A stretch of 64,000 nt of DNA from Maniola hyperantus (GCF_902806685.2 NC_048555.1:5022001-5086000), one strand, 5' to 3'; shown: positions 1-12,665, numbered from the stretch's first letter. Notes: generated from the sequence alone by a model not told the origin. A program made the numbers and translations.

Positions 1-983
1 TACCTAAGTAGAAGTAATTATACCTAGGTATTAGGTTCAGACAAGACTACAAGAGCAATTAATACGCCCGCCAGATCAATCGCTTGTCGAATTGCACTGG
101 ACTGTTTGTTTGATGGTCCAAATAATAAAGTATAAACTTAAACTTATGTTTATTTGTACTTACACAGTTTGAAAAGGAAATCGCTAAGTAGGTAGGTAAG
201 TAGGGGAAGGTTGCTATGATTGGACAACTTCACGGTTTAAAATTAATTAAACTTTGAGAGATAAAATAAAAGCAGTTTGCAAGTTATACTTCAAATAAAC
301 TTTATTATTCACAAACGTACTTAGGTACGACGTTTTTCGAGGTAAATCAATAAAACTTTTTCCTTTAGCAGATGCCTTCTTTGGACGATGATGGTCGCCT
401 TGATTGGACCTCTAAGTTGCCATCAATGGACTGCGACAAACTTGAATAGTGGTCCAATCGAGGCAACGCATGAAATATTAATGCAACTCAGGTACAGCTT
501 CTCAATTCAGCGTGTTTCTCTTGTTTTTATTAAAAAAATTGGTCTCATAAACAGTTTTGGTTCCAACTCCTCATTTCAGATGCAGCAAAGCACTCCTAAG
601 ATATGCGAATTCATGAATTGTAGGCAGTGAATTGATGTTGTGAATACTAAGTAGGTACATTATCCACAAGTTCTACAAAGTTCTTCCTTAAACTCAGAGT
701 ATCAACTCCTCAAACCTGATGCTGCAGGATACTTCACTCTTACGTCGTGGGAATGCAAAAACTGTTTATTGTGAATTGATATTGAAAGTACCATTAAGTT
801 CATTGAGCTCCCAGTCCCAACTAACTGAGTCAACAAAGAATAAGTGAAAACTTTCTTCAAAAGTTGCCATGATTGGATCGGTTCAAAGACGGAAACCAAT
901 AATGGTCCATTCATAGCAACTAGGTAGGTACTTTATACAAAAAAAAATGTTTTAAAAAGAGGAACAATGTGGCTAATTCCTTT

Positions 984-1116
984 GTACACAATCTCTAAAC
1001 TATACTAAAATATCACGACTAAATCTATTGCTATCCCTTTCATAATGTTGCTTTTGCTGAAAAGGAAAGCACTAGATTTAGACCTGTTAATTTAGTTTAG
1101 TTTAGAGATTGTGTAC
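984..1116. mobile_element. TIR mini-element (GTACACAATCTCTAAAC family)
   Basis: Inverted ends GTACACAATCTCTAAACTA and AGTTTAGAGATTGTGTAC. A diverged copy sits at about 43138-43232. Confidence 0.7.
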
Positions 1117-2228
1117 TAGAGAATCGGCCCCAATATAGCCCTATCTTAAGTATTTAACTTACCGGTTGGATTAATTAGTGAAAAACAAACGGATGAATAA
1201 TTAGCGCCTAAGATAAGAATTATTTTTACTAATTTGTTTTGAGCCCTTAAAATTAGACAGTTTTATCCAACTGGTTTCATTTTCCTAAACCTCCTCTTTC
1301 AAATATTCAAGTACAACTGAAACCCTAATGATATTTTGGAAGTAGGTAGGTACATACAGAACAATAATTTATAAGCATAAGCAAATGGTAAACCTACAGA
1401 TTTGACTCGCAACGCTGAAATGGAGTTGGATCGGGCTGAGCATCCTCAGGCAGGGTTGGATTGGAACCCGCAAGGGCAATGGGAAGCATGAATGACCAAA
1501 GCTAACTTGGTGGTGTACTTACCTATACTATTTCAGCTGAGGACAAAAAGGTCAGCCCCACTTCGGGTCAGTTGAAGCATAATAAGGCGTCTAATAAATC
1601 GGCGCCTCCAAGTAGAACAATGACTTCTGTCCCAAAGGGGACACAGAAGATTTGATGAAAATTAATGCAGAAGCCAATAGCAGTCAGCATCCGGTCCTAT
1701 AATGGTATCCTATCCAGTATCTTCCGTCTTATATGATTTTTAACAGCAATGATCGCACGATTGTCTTTTATGAACTTACAAATATACCTTTTAAGTCATA
1801 TTTAAATTTTACCTTGGATATTATATTCATAATCCCAATAAAATCATTATCTTATATGGAGATGGCTGCTTGTAACAAAAGTTACTGAAAAACACAAAAT
1901 TCTACAGAATCAGATCCCTCATTCTGCTCGTACCTTGTACCACACTCACTGCAATCGCTCTGGGCTGATTGATGGAGCACCCCTCCTCCCGGAGTGATCC
2001 ATGGCCATGAGATCTATTACCCGCCTCATCCTGCTCTTATTTCGCACATTAACTAATGCGAATTTGTTCTTAAAACAAATAAAACAAACGAAGCAATTTT
2101 CTAGTAATGCCTTTTCCACTCTTACGTTACAGCAATTTCAATTAATTGAGGTTTAGTTCTGTTTCGCTAAAACTTGGTATCTCTTTGATAAGTTATGCAC
2201 CTAAGTACCTAGATACTTACCTAGGTAC

Positions 2229-2575
2229 TTGGCTTCCATATTTTCTAATAATGTCGACCTCTTTGGCGCCGTAGTGAGCTCTGTGGTCTTATACCTGAGT
2301 GGGAGGTCCCGAGTTCGATTATATTTAGAGTTTAATTTTATATTTTACGGGGTAAGGGCTATTTCAGAATTTATTTTTTCTCCGGTCTGGTCAAGTGAGA
2401 GGCTTCGGCCGTGGCTAGTTAACACCCTTCCGGACTCCAGTACAATGCCGTGGTAGAAACCAATGCAAAACTGCCGTCCCCCTTCCAAGTAAGTCCACTT
2501 CCATCTTAGACTGCATCATCCTACCACCAGATCAGCTGGGAGATTGCAGTCGGGTTAACTTGCAATCGAATAAAA
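2229..2575 (+). mobile_element. tRNA-derived SINE, type 1
   Basis: tRNA-like head with box-B-like GAGTTCGATT, body with AGGCTTCGGCCGTGGCTAGTTA, and an A-rich tail (AATAAAAAAAG). Same family, inverted, at 4360-4715. Confidence 0.65.
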
Positions 2576-2689
2576 AAAGTACCTACTTACTTAGGAATAA
2601 TTTCATTTGTCCTAAAAGTTCTACATCTACAGCTGTTGGAGGTTAATTCAATAAGTAATTTTGTGTGATATGTAATTCCAACACCGACA

Positions 2690-2890
2690 TTATGGAGAAT
2701 GGTATGCAGGTTTCGTCACGATGTTTTCCTTCACCGTTAAAGCAAGTAATATTTGATTGCTTAAAACCATCGATGTAAGTAAGAGTCATTCTGAAAAGTT
2801 AGAGGTGCATGCCCGGGATCGAATCCCCAACCTCCGAATATGAGGTGGACGAGGACGTCCACCTTCACCACAGCCACTAGGCTGTCAAAG
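2690..2890 (-). mobile_element. tRNA-derived SINE, type 2
   Basis: Contains TTTCGTCACGATGTTTTCCT and, toward the head, a box-B-like GGGATCGAATCCC; same family at 9190, 16330, 19565, 36850 and 48655. Confidence 0.65.
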
Positions 2891-3357
2891 CTTCATTAAT
2901 AATATACCTACATTATTCAATAACAATAATAATTTTAATTTATTAGAAAAATTGAGTTTAAGTTATATGATCACAGATGGCACTACTTAATAATTGATCT
3001 ACTAGCCTGCTAATGTACCTACCCAGAATCACATGTGGAGAGATAATTTTAACAAATACTTGTAGATGTCGCTGATAGTATTAAGTATCCCATCATTATA
3101 TTAGTATTAAGTAAGTATTTTCAATATCCAATAACTTATAAAATATATTAAATTAAAAAAGAATCAAATTTAATTTTTTTTTTTCGTCCTAGTTTTAGTC
3201 CCTTTATTAAATTGTTAGACTACATTAACAAAGTGAAAATGTCCTTTATCAAATTTAAACAATATTTAATAACTTGATGATATAAAAAGACCATGTGTTC
3301 CGTCCCACCCCTTTCTCCTTCAACATTACACCAATAACTTTTGACTACTAGTACTTG

Positions 3358-3528
3358 CCTATAGTCCGCGACACAGGTCGAGATGGCAATCGGGATATGA
3401 GGCGGGGGGACGTCCCGCACACACGCACGTCACCCGCACTCGCCTGCACCGGTTTAGCGCGGGTGCTTTGCGGTTGTGCGGGGCGTTCCCTCCTTCGAGG
3501 AGGCCATCTCGACCTGTCGCGTACTATT
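3358..3528. mobile_element. GC-rich palindromic mini-element, copy 1
   Basis: Ends are inverted: TAGTCCGCGACA..GGTCGAGATGGC and GCCATCTCGACCTGTCGCG. The interior is very GC-rich. Copies at 11010-11205 and 13565-13695. Confidence 0.7.
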
Positions 3529-4354
3529 TCAAGGAACGAAGTTTAAATTATTGTATAACCGTATAGGTTATTCTAAGTGTAAGTATAGGTAACTTGAGTT
3601 AGCAATCATCAACATTCCTCTCTTCCCCAACCCTCTGAGACAATGATAAATTACCAATATTATTGAACTGTAGAGCTGCGCGTGAAAATTAAATTAGAGA
3701 AACACCACGAAAACCCGTTTACAATTCTGATAAACGATCATACAAGTAGGTACCTAGTAGGTAAGTAGGTCCTATACAATTTTTATGGGTACCTACCTAT
3801 TATACCTATTTAAACTCATGATAAAATAGATATCTTAGTGTAGTAGGGTAGTAGGTACCTACCTAATTTTAATGGCAAAAACTTTGCTTAGCTAGATAAA
3901 ATTTCTTAATTATTTGAAAACTAATTAAAATATCCTAATAGTAAGTCAAAATATCGGAACCTTCCGTGCTACCTATCTACCTACTTATCTACTTACTAGG
4001 AGGACAAAGAAACGTACCAAATTCCAAATTCGATATGTTTTCGTAGAGAGTCTTCAGTCAATTTCTGGTTTTTAGAACATCACCATCTTGAATTATAGGA
4101 AGTCTGTCACAGAGCAGACATTTTTACATGCGCGGTTCAAGAACACACTTCACCACGGTTCACATTAACTAGTGAAGGAATTATTGTTATTCATTATATT
4201 TTCAGTTTTGTTGTGTAGGTCGCAGCTCTTTTAGGGTCAGTGCACACACGATTCTTTTAGCATCAGCAATTGGTGTCTTGACCGCTTTTTGGAAGGATGA
4301 ATCTATGATTGAAATCTTATACTTAGAATCTAAGTAGTAATAAAAAAAATGTGC

Positions 4355-4715
4355 ATCTAGCACATTTTTTTTTATTTAGATACAAGTTAGCATTTGACTG
4401 CAATCTCACCTGATGGTAAATGACGATGCAGTATAAGGTGGAAGCGGGCTAACTTGGAAGGAGTATGGCAGTTTTTATTAAACCCATACACCTTTGGTTT
4501 CTACATGGCATCGTACCGGAACGCTAAATCGCTTGGCGGCACGGCTTTGCCGGTAGGGTGGTAACAGCCACGGCCGAGGCCTCCCACCAGACCATACCAG
4601 AAATTTAGAAATTAAAAAATTCCAAATCTCTGCCAGGAATCGAACCCGGGACCTCCCACTAATAAGACCACAGCGCTTACCATTGCGCCAGGGAGTTCGT
4701 CACAGCCGTCAATTA
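4355..4715 (-). mobile_element. tRNA-derived SINE, type 1
   Basis: Minus strand starts CTCCCTGGCGCAATGGTAAG (box A) and GGTTCGATTCC (box B) and ends in an A-run (T-run at 4364-4372 on the plus strand). Confidence 0.75.
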
Positions 4716-6535
4716 AAAAGAGCCTAATTTCCTACAGCACGGAAAGCAACAGGCAAGAGACAAATAAAAGGCAACGAGGAAGATCTCCTATACGGTGGTC
4801 AGATCAACTGAAGTAAAGTGACGATGCTGTAGCACAGAAGATATAATAGTACTAACGTAGCTGTAGGTAGCCACAGATGGCTTAAACAGGACCCGATAGA
4901 AGGGCCTCATTTACCGCAAAATGTTGACTCGCCAGGGAGGTGATACGATCCTCAGTCTTGACTCTTGAGGGACTGACTGGAGAGAGAGCCGACCAAACCA
5001 GTGCGCAGCGGAAAAACACCCCAAATGTAAATAAGTACTGTAGCCCTAAACACCGCTGACCGCATGGAAATATCTGACAAGTTTATAGGTACCTGGTACG
5101 CTATAGATATGCAATAATAGTTTTATTGACATGATGAAGCATCAATGCACTCGCAAAATCGCTGATCGCCGATACTAAAAGACCGAAAGTATCATGTGTG
5201 GTTTGGCTATTATTGCTTTCTGTGGCATTCGACATTCGCTAAACATTAATGTGCGGACGCGGTTTGCTTAGTGCTTGTGCAAGTGTAGTTAAATGGTTCG
5301 CGGTAACGCCTTGGCGGCAAGCAACTTAAAGCTTTAATAATTTTTAATACTTTAGTAGGTAGGTACTAGGTATAGCTCAACGACTTTTAGAAGGCTTAAA
5401 AGAATGAATACTTTTAGTTCCTATTTCATTAAAATGATTATTTTTTGTTGTTTAATTATACTAACTAGTTGTAATTTAACAGCTAGCTGGAGTGATTAAA
5501 TTAAAGACTTAAGAAAGGATAGCTTACTATATTTATCTAGTACCTATGTAAATAATAGAACTAGGTACAAACTTATTCTAACCCCTAATAGATCAAATAA
5601 ATTATTTTATGCTCATCGTCATTCGTTCTTCAACATTTGTGCATAGTTACCTACACTTTGTCTATATTTTCATTCATCATAATATTATTATACTTTACCT
5701 AAATCATATTATTTAAAATAAAGTGGATTTAGATAGATAATTTGTATCCAAAGCCCAAAATGTCGCGTGGTTGTTATATTATTAGGTAATTAGCAATAGC
5801 GTGTACAGGGCTTGAACCCAGGGTAGGCATTAGTTAGGTAGGTTATGTTACCTATTTAGCGGCAAATCATTGAGAAATGAGCACTGAGCTATTTGAACCT
5901 GAGTAAGCATTGCTTTTATGCCTCTATGACCTTCACGCCACTGGTAATTAGGTATACCTACCTAATACCTTAACCTACTGGTTATGCTATTCTGGTTACT
6001 TTGGTATTACTTAATTTGATAATAAGATAAATGTAAATATTATACCTACCTAAGGAATCTGACTAGCTATCGATGGTTTCTAGCAATAAAACAATCAAAT
6101 CGTTACACCAAGTATAATATACTTAAGTACCTATTATTTTACAATAATTACTTAGATTAAGTATGAGTGATGTTTTGCATTCCTTTTAATTTGATAAAAC
6201 CTAGTTCGTTCATTTCGTTCCCCGTTGTTGGCCAACAGCGGGACATATAAAAATAAATGCTATTTAATTTACATTTCGATCGTTAGTTATATCTATTTAG
6301 CCCCATTTACATAAAGAGAGTACCTATTCGCACGTTAGTAGTTATAGTTCAATGAGTCGCAATAGTATTTGTGTAGTAGGTATACCTAAGCAATAGTCTT
6401 CAGAATTCAGATGCAGAGTTTAAAATCCTTACAAAAATCCAAAAACTCGCCTGCAATTTTTCAATATTCACAAATCACAAGTAGTTAAGACGATTGACAA
6501 TATTTGTACGAAATCTTCAAGTTTTCTTATTACAT

Positions 6536-6541
6536 TTTATT
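6536..6541 (-). terminator. poly(A) signal of l(2)efl
   Basis: AATAAA on the minus strand about 105 bases past the stop codon at 6646. Confidence 0.5.
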
Positions 6542-6645
6542 CTACCTACTTATCATCAAAACTGCAGACGTGTGGAGTAGAGAAGTATATTCGGGAAGAA
6601 AAACTCTCTTTAGGTAAATGAGGCATTTTTAAATCGATGTCGCAC

Positions 6646-8012
6646 TTAAGGGGAAGTGACGATTGGAACGGTTTGTTCGCGAGGCTGCTCGTTGTTTGTG
6701 ATCTCAGGCTCAGGCTGCTTTACTGGACCCGTTTTAGTGATGGGGATCACTCTTTCGCCAGAATTCGGGGGTGGGCGTTTAGGGGCCGTGATTGTGAGGA
6801 CTCCATCCGAGGACAGGCTGCTGACTAGATCGGTGAGCTCATAGCCGGGGGGCAAGATATATCTGCGGGTAAACTGGCGGGAGATGAAGCCATGCTCGTC
6901 TTGTTTTTCTTCATGCTTGCCTTCAACAAGGACTGAGTTGTTGGTTGCTTTCACTGTGATTTCTTCGGGGGTGAATTGTTGGACGTCTAGGATCACCTGG
7001 AATAATTATGAGAGGTTTTCTGTTATTTTGTGTTTTACAAAGATGATTCAAGACCTATAGAATTGAATTTTCAATCAATTTTTTTTTGGAGGATCTCACT
7101 CTCTCATCGAGGAGTTATGATCTTATGGTCTTTTCATCCATTGCTCAAGGGGAGATCATTTGTTTCATTAAACTAAGAACCTTAAAATGTGACGAGTAAT
7201 ATACTTCTTGTTACTAAAGGAGTATGCAAGACCTGATACAACTTGTGACAAGTGACACAACTGAACAAATTATTGTGCTTGTTTAATTGACTGAAAGTTC
7301 CTTCCTACTGAAGTAGATTGGTGAATTTCAACCCGTATCAGGAATTACTTAATCTCCTTAGTGAGGTTAAGTATCTAATAAATTATTCATAAAAATCTGA
7401 TAAAAGTCCATCCAATGACTGATTGCAGACAGCTTTGAAATATCAAAAAAAAAAAAGACTCCTACCGAGCAAGGCTGCTCCTGCATGGTTTGAAATAGCA
7501 GGTACTGAAGTGGGAGCAGGAGGGAGATAGAGTCCTGGCGCTCTTTGAATCACTATTAGGTACTAGCTGATTCCCGCGACTACGTCCGCGTGGATTTAGG
7601 TTTAAAAAATCCCGTGGGAACTCTTTGATTTTCCCGGATAAAAAGTAGCCTACGTCAGTCAGGTCTATACCCATGCAAAAAATCACGTCAATCCATTACA
7701 CCGTTGCGACGAGATTGAAGGACAACATTAACCAACAAACAAACACACTTTCGCATTTATAATAAGGGTAGGTATGCTAACCTCAAATTTCTCCTTAGTA
7801 AGGTTGATAGTAGACGAGGACTCCTGCCGGGCGAGGTTGGTCCTCCACGGTCTGAAGTAGGAGTTCCTGAAGATGGAACTCGAAGGGAATGAGGAGAGGG
7901 AGGACAACAGCTCGTCCCTGTTGAGGCCCATGCCGAAGTGCTGGTCCAGCAGTTTGGAAGGACGCTCCCAGTCGTCCCACCAGTCGCGGAATAACAATGG
8001 GACAATCGACAT
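6646..8012 (-). CDS. l(2)efl: small heat-shock protein (alpha-crystallin family, lethal(2)essential-for-life type)
   Basis: Two coding exons, 8012-7782 and 6996-6646, joined in phase 0 at ...KEKFE/VILDVQQF, give 193 residues, the usual length for this insect family. The N-terminus MSIVPLLFRDWWDDWERP is the l(2)efl signature. The alpha-crystallin domain spans about residues 72-155 with GKHEEKQDEHG (103-113) and LSSDGVLTI (138-146). A VIPI motif at 160-163 fits the C-terminal oligomer contact. The family are ATP-independent cytosolic holdases that keep unfolded clients soluble. An acceptor (tttttcag) lies directly before the ATG, so a non-coding 5' exon must exist upstream. The intron contains a mobile repeat and a decayed copy of exon 1. 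A poly(A) signal (AATAAA on the minus strand) lies at 6536-6541. Identification is firm; exon borders are inferred from splice sites and frame. Confidence 0.95.
7463..7560 (-). pseudogene. decayed duplicate of l(2)efl coding exon 1
   Basis: Within the l(2)efl intron, the minus strand resembles the 3' half of exon 1 (about 7800-7895). The motif FRPWRTNLAR in the real exon matches FKPCRSSLAR here, and the flanking nucleotides also align by eye. No clean open frame runs from a start to a donor, so this looks like a relic of a tandem exon or gene duplication rather than a used alternative exon. Confidence 0.6.
7563..7770 (+). mobile_element. lepidopteran-type dispersed element A (l(2)efl intron)
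   Basis: Family core: GACTACGTCCGCGTGGATTT, ATCCCGTGGGAACTCTTTGA, GGATAAAAAGTAGCC, ending ATTTATAATAAGGGTA. The family looks like a non-autonomous Helitron-type element of Lepidoptera; class is inferred. Confidence 0.65.
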
Positions 8013-9189
8013 CTGAAAAAGAAAAAAAATCTGTTTTAGGTTTTTTTTGGTAGTGTTGGCGTCAGGGAAAAAAAGTTCGGGCGATAATGAAAAACATTTT
8101 TGTCTAGGTCTATAGGTGCTTTCCTACTGCGCGGGAAGCGAAAGACTACGCCTGTTCTACTATCTATTCTTATCTTTGTAATTCAAACCATTATAGCTAC
8201 CTATGTGGCCACTATATGGCTGAAAGATCCTCATTATCATTAAGTACCTACCTATTCACATTGATTTTGATTGATTATCTATTTATTTAGTTCTCATGGT
8301 AGTTAGGTAAGTACCATCACCTTTAGGTCTCATTCAATATACCTATGTCTATCATTTAATTGTACTTAGCTACCGAAAAATCGCAACCTGATAGGTATAG
8401 GTATGATGGTGTTGGTAAGATTTGATGTTTTTTTAATAGGAACATGGACGGAATTATAACACAACAAAACACATAAAACTTTCTAACAACTAATTTATCA
8501 ACAGTGTCGACAATTCAACGCGAGATAAACACAGTTCTTTTCCAGCGCTTATTTTCGGCGATTACGATCTTGCGCGATGTCCATCCATCTTTGCGCTCTG
8601 AAACCGTGCTATTATTGAAACAAAACTGCAATGCACCAAAACATCTAGGTATTTTTTTTATTTATTAAGGTGATATGCGTCCCAAAAACGGTGTTGAGAC
8701 GCATTTCGGATGTTCAAAGAATGTTTTGGCCCCAAAAACTACAAATTTGTTTATTTCTTTTTTAATATTATAAAAATTAAAGATATTCTTTTGTGAATTA
8801 CAAGAGCCAAAACACAAAACTTCGCGAAGTTTCCCAAAATAAGTACGCATTTTTTTACATGGCCATTAGGAGAAAACCCAGTTTTATACGATTGATATAA
8901 AGCCAATTTCAATAAAATTTCGTATTTACGTTCAACCTTTAATACACTAAGGGATTACGGTATTACTTTATGGTAACAGATCACATAGAATTTTAAATAT
9001 AAATACATATTTATAAAAAGCGTGCAAAAAAATTGCGCTCGGGCGGCCCAGACTTCCGCTCTCGGTAGCCCGCAACGCGTCTTTAGAGAGTACAACTTCA
9101 ATCGCGTCTTTAGAGAGTACAACTTTAATCCCATTTCGGGATAAAAATTGTTTTTTTCTCGATAACAAGTTAGAGCTTTGGCTAGGTTT

Positions 9190-9420
9190 TATATTTTTAA
9201 TGGTGATAGACTAGTGGTTAAGATTTCGACCTCCTATTTGAAGGTTCCGCGGTCCGATCCCGGGTACAGGGTACGCACCTCTAACTTTTCGGAGTTACCA
9301 TGTAGTTATGTACATTTTAACTATTTAAATATCACTCGCTTTGACAGTGAAGAAAACATCGTGAGGATACCTGCATACCTGAGATCCATAGGTAATCTCG
9401 TCAAAGGTTTGTGAAGTCTA
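9190..9420 (+). mobile_element. tRNA-derived SINE, type 2
   Basis: Box A-like GACTAGTGGTTAAGA, box B-like GGTCCGATCCC, then the family body GAAAACATCGTGAGGATACC. Confidence 0.7.
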
Positions 9421-10585
9421 CCAATTCGCACTTGGCCAGCCCAGTGTGGTAGATAAGTGTGGACTGTGGCCTAAACCTTCTTAAGTACGCTGCGTAAATA
9501 TTTATGACCGACCAATAAGTAAAAGAGGCAATTGATAACCATGAGTGGACTGCACTGATGATTCCTCCTTTTTTGAAGTCGGTAAATATAATAAATATTA
9601 TGTAGGTAGGACTACGCACATGACCTTCCCTATCAGATAAAAGTAATTTGGGCCAACCTTCGGACATATTTGTCAATATTACAAAATCTGGAACGGTTCC
9701 ACTATAATGATTCACAAAAGTAGATATTTAAACTGAACTCTATTTAGATCTGATGCAACATCATTGTAAACTGATTCTCTCATACGAAAGTTTTGCGACG
9801 AAAATTACGTTTGTTTTGTTTGAAATAAAATTAGCTGATGCACCTAATATTTGTGGATATTGAGTCATAGGTTAAATCTTTTTCTATAATCTATACCTAA
9901 TAGACCCAGTAGACCGTACCTACCTAGATTTTGAAGCACCACTGTCTACTTTGATCAATACAATTTTTTTTTAATGCCAAGCCTAGAAACTTTTTATGAC
10001 AAACTAAGTCTAAGCATAGGTTCCTACTTAGGTTCTTAGATCTGACTCCCAAACTAGGGTGCCCGTATCTTGGGAGTCAGTGTAGAGATTCGTATTTTGG
10101 GAATAGATTTACAACTTCGACTAAACCCATTGCATAAAATAGGCTCAATAGAATCTGCATTCCGAACCGGTGCTGAGATTGGTAGAGCTGTAGTCTGAGG
10201 CAGTGTGTTAATAAGTCAATAAGTTTTCATTTTTCCAAAGTAAAAAGTAGATCAAACAAATTAGAAAAGAGTCAAAACTCAAAAGAGGAAAACAATGAAC
10301 TCTGTCAGCGAAAGTTCCGTCTAAAACGGTTCAGCTCTTTCTTTACTACAAGCAAAAAGCTTGTTCATACAAAATTAATAATTATCTGGTAACTCACAAT
10401 AACGAAAGTATAATTTAAAAAATTAAAATGGAAGTCTGTGTACTTCATTGAAGAATTCATTTAAAAAAAGCACCCAGAACTCAAACCTTCGTTTGTTTTA
10501 TAAAAAAAAAAAGATTCCGACGAATTGAGAACCTCCTCCTTTTTTTGAAGTCGGTTATAAAATAAACAAACAAATAAATAGGTAC

Positions 10586-10690
10586 CTTTGGTGTTGTGAT
10601 AAGTTCGTTGCAGGCGCGCGCTGCTCGTGGCTCGTGACTCGTGCGACTACAGCTCGCAGTTTCAGGACGGATTTAAATAGAACTCTTCAG
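10586..10690 (-). promoter_or_regulatory. candidate promoter and non-coding first exon of the sHsp gene
   Basis: Read on the minus strand, a TATA-like CTATTTAAAT (10680-10671) follows a GAAgagTTC pair (10688-10680) that resembles one half of a heat-shock element. Downstream a GC-rich stretch ends in CACCAAAG/GTACCT, a plausible donor with exon edge at 10586. This would splice to the acceptor just before the ATG at 8012. The GAA/TTC pair is too short to prove heat-shock control. Confidence 0.35.
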
Positions 10691-10829
10691 CGGCCCACAC
10701 GGTGACTCAGGCAGACACCTTGAACTTGGCGATCGTAGGACGTAGGAACACCATGCGATAAACGAGGGATTTTTTCAGCTGATGATACAAAAATGAGCCC
10801 GAAAGTCTGCGGATGGTATAATGATTCTA

Positions 10830-11000
10830 GACGACCTCCCTGGTGCAGAGGTAGATAAGTGCTTATATGTGCTTAGATTGCATCATCACTTATCACGAGG
10901 TGAGATTGCAGTCAAAGGCTAATCTGAAAAAAAAGTATGAGGTTCCGGGTTTGATTCCTGGCAAGCGGTCTCTGGTCTGGTCTGATGGGAGGCTTCGGCC
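10830..11000 (+). mobile_element. rearranged SINE type 1 fragments
   Basis: Head, tail and body pieces of the type 1 SINE occur in scrambled order, followed by the GC-rich palindromic element. Confidence 0.5.
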
Positions 11001-11007
11001 GTGACTA

Positions 11008-11205
11008 GTTATAGTCCGCGACAGGTTGTCATCGCAATCGGGGTACAATGCGGCCGGGGGGGACGCCCCGCACTCCCGCATTTCACCCTCAGTCGCCCGC
11101 GAAGGGTTAGCGCGAGGACTGTGCGGGTGTGCGGGGCGTTACCTCCCCATCCGTTATGGCGTCCGATGGCGTTAACGTTATCTCAACCTATCGCGTACTT
11201 AATAC
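11008..11205. mobile_element. GC-rich palindromic mini-element, copy 2
   Basis: Begins ATAGTCCGCGACAGG and ends CCTATCGCGTACTTAA, with the shared GGGGCGTTACCTCC-type interior. Confidence 0.65.
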
Positions 11206-11929
11206 CGTAGATAGGTAATATATTGGACTTTGATAAGTATCATAATGAGTTGACCGAATAAGGAGCAAGGACGTCCGGACATTCCCCAATTTTTTTCTTA
11301 AAAAGTTAGTTTACTTAGCTTCATTTTTAAAATTTGAGAGGCATAGTTTGCGTTTAAACTTATTGGAAATTGAATAAAAATAATGGTCACCATAACGATG
11401 ATCAATAAGAATGACGAAAAATATGCATTGAAAAAGTAGTTGGTGTCTTTCGAGAATAAACGCAGTCTTCAGAAGTTGTGGGTGGAATGATACGAGAGCC
11501 GAATTTAGTTCCATAACCAATTACATTCAAACGAAATTCCTCGGAACGTACGCGATGTGACGTAGACGATGACAGTTCATTAACTCCTAGGGAAATTAAT
11601 CAATCGCTTGAAAATAGATCAATCACTAATGTCGGAACACCTGGCATGGGTTCAGTGAAATGAATCAGCTCAGCTTTAACACAATTTCTCACTGAATCAA
11701 ATTCAGAACATTGTTTTTATTAAGGTAAGTATACTAGCTTATACTCGCGACTTCGTCCCCGTGCACTAAGTACACAAATTTCAAACCCCTATGTGCACCC
11801 CCTTAGGGGTTGAATTTTCAAAAATCCTTTCTTAGCGGATGCTTACATCATAATGGCTATCTGCAGGCCAAATTTCAGCCCGATCCGTCCAATAGTTCAA
11901 ACGATCCTCAGAAGTCTGCGATCGCGGAG

Positions 11930-12168
11930 CATATTCTACAGCCAGGCACAAAACATTGGATTGAACTCCACAATCCTCGACCACCACCATCACCACACAC
12001 CGCTACTATATACGTAGACAGACTAGTGCGCGAAGCGATTGAAATTCACAAACACCAAAATTTCAATCTTGAGGATGGGTTTAAACTAGCAAAGCTAATA
12101 CTTAGGTATGTGGAATCCAGTGGTAGAAATATGCAAACCAAGACAGCATCGTACGACATCGAAAGTTA
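11930..12168 (+). mobile_element. Penelope-like retroelement fragment (GIY-YIG endonuclease C-terminus)
   Basis: The frame reads KSAIAEHILQPGTKHWIEL, then RLVREAIEIHKHQNFNLED, GFKLAKLILRYVES, resembling the C-terminal end of GIY-YIG domains attached to Penelope-type reverse transcriptases. The upstream part of the same ORF (11810-11900) comes from an unrelated dispersed repeat. Only this tail is left. Confidence 0.6.
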
Positions 12169-12324
12169 ATAGGTAATGATGTTGTGACTTGTGAGTGTAT
12201 TTTGCCGGACAGCTCGTGAAGTTCCAGCGAAAATAACAAGAAAGAGGGTAGTTCGCTACTGCCCTTGACAGCTCCTACTTCATCTCTCGCAGCACCGCAG
12301 ACCCGTAGAGCCGCGCAGACGCGT

Positions 12325-12480
12325 TGCAATTCGGTACTTGACTAGTCAAATCAGTAACTTTTTTCAAACGTCAAAACGCGCGTTTAGTATGCGAGCTAAA
12401 GGCGAGCTACTATGAAATACTGAAATGTGACGTCACAATCATTTGACGTGCTTTTTTTAGTTTAATCGATAAATTATAAG
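12325..12480. mobile_element. mini-element with TTGACTAGTCAAATCAGTAA end
   Basis: Shared with 17175-17255 and 40905-41035, each with ACTAGTCAAATCAGTA and, in two copies, TGACGTCACAATSATTTGAC. The ends are inverted (TTTGAC/GTCAAA). Confidence 0.6.
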
Positions 12481-12534
12481 AAGAAGTGTGACTTGAACAC
12501 ACACTTGAATGACATTGACAGGGGGGTGCTATTG

Positions 12535-12665
12535 GAGAACAAAGGCTTAGAATTAGTTTCAATACTCTATAGAATATTCAAACAAGAACCTTGAAGAACA
12601 AAGGGGACACTTGACGGCAGCGTTAGTTCTGATTTGTGCCACGCGCCAAGATAGGCTTGTCGCCA
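12535..12665 (-). repeat. dispersed repeat family C, copy 1
   Basis: Shares GGGGACACTTGACGGCAGCG (inverted) with 49585-49745 and 56765-56880; about 900 bases upstream of PIGG. Confidence 0.7.

Larger units (their letters stand above)
1..6535. other. intergenic, no gene seen
   Basis: AT-rich DNA with many TAGG/CCTA-type low-complexity tracts, two SINE types, mini-elements and a GTTGCYATGATTGG-repeat cluster at 209-920. No coding region supported. Confidence 0.7.

Noticed and set aside
4620..4715. tRNA gene on the minus strand
   Set aside because: Box A and B are good, but the 3' part is a repeat body ending in an A-run, typical of SINEs.
9190..9300. tRNA gene (box A and box B like sequence)
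   Set aside because: No cloverleaf with paired acceptor stem; the same head recurs with a shared downstream body, so it is a SINE.
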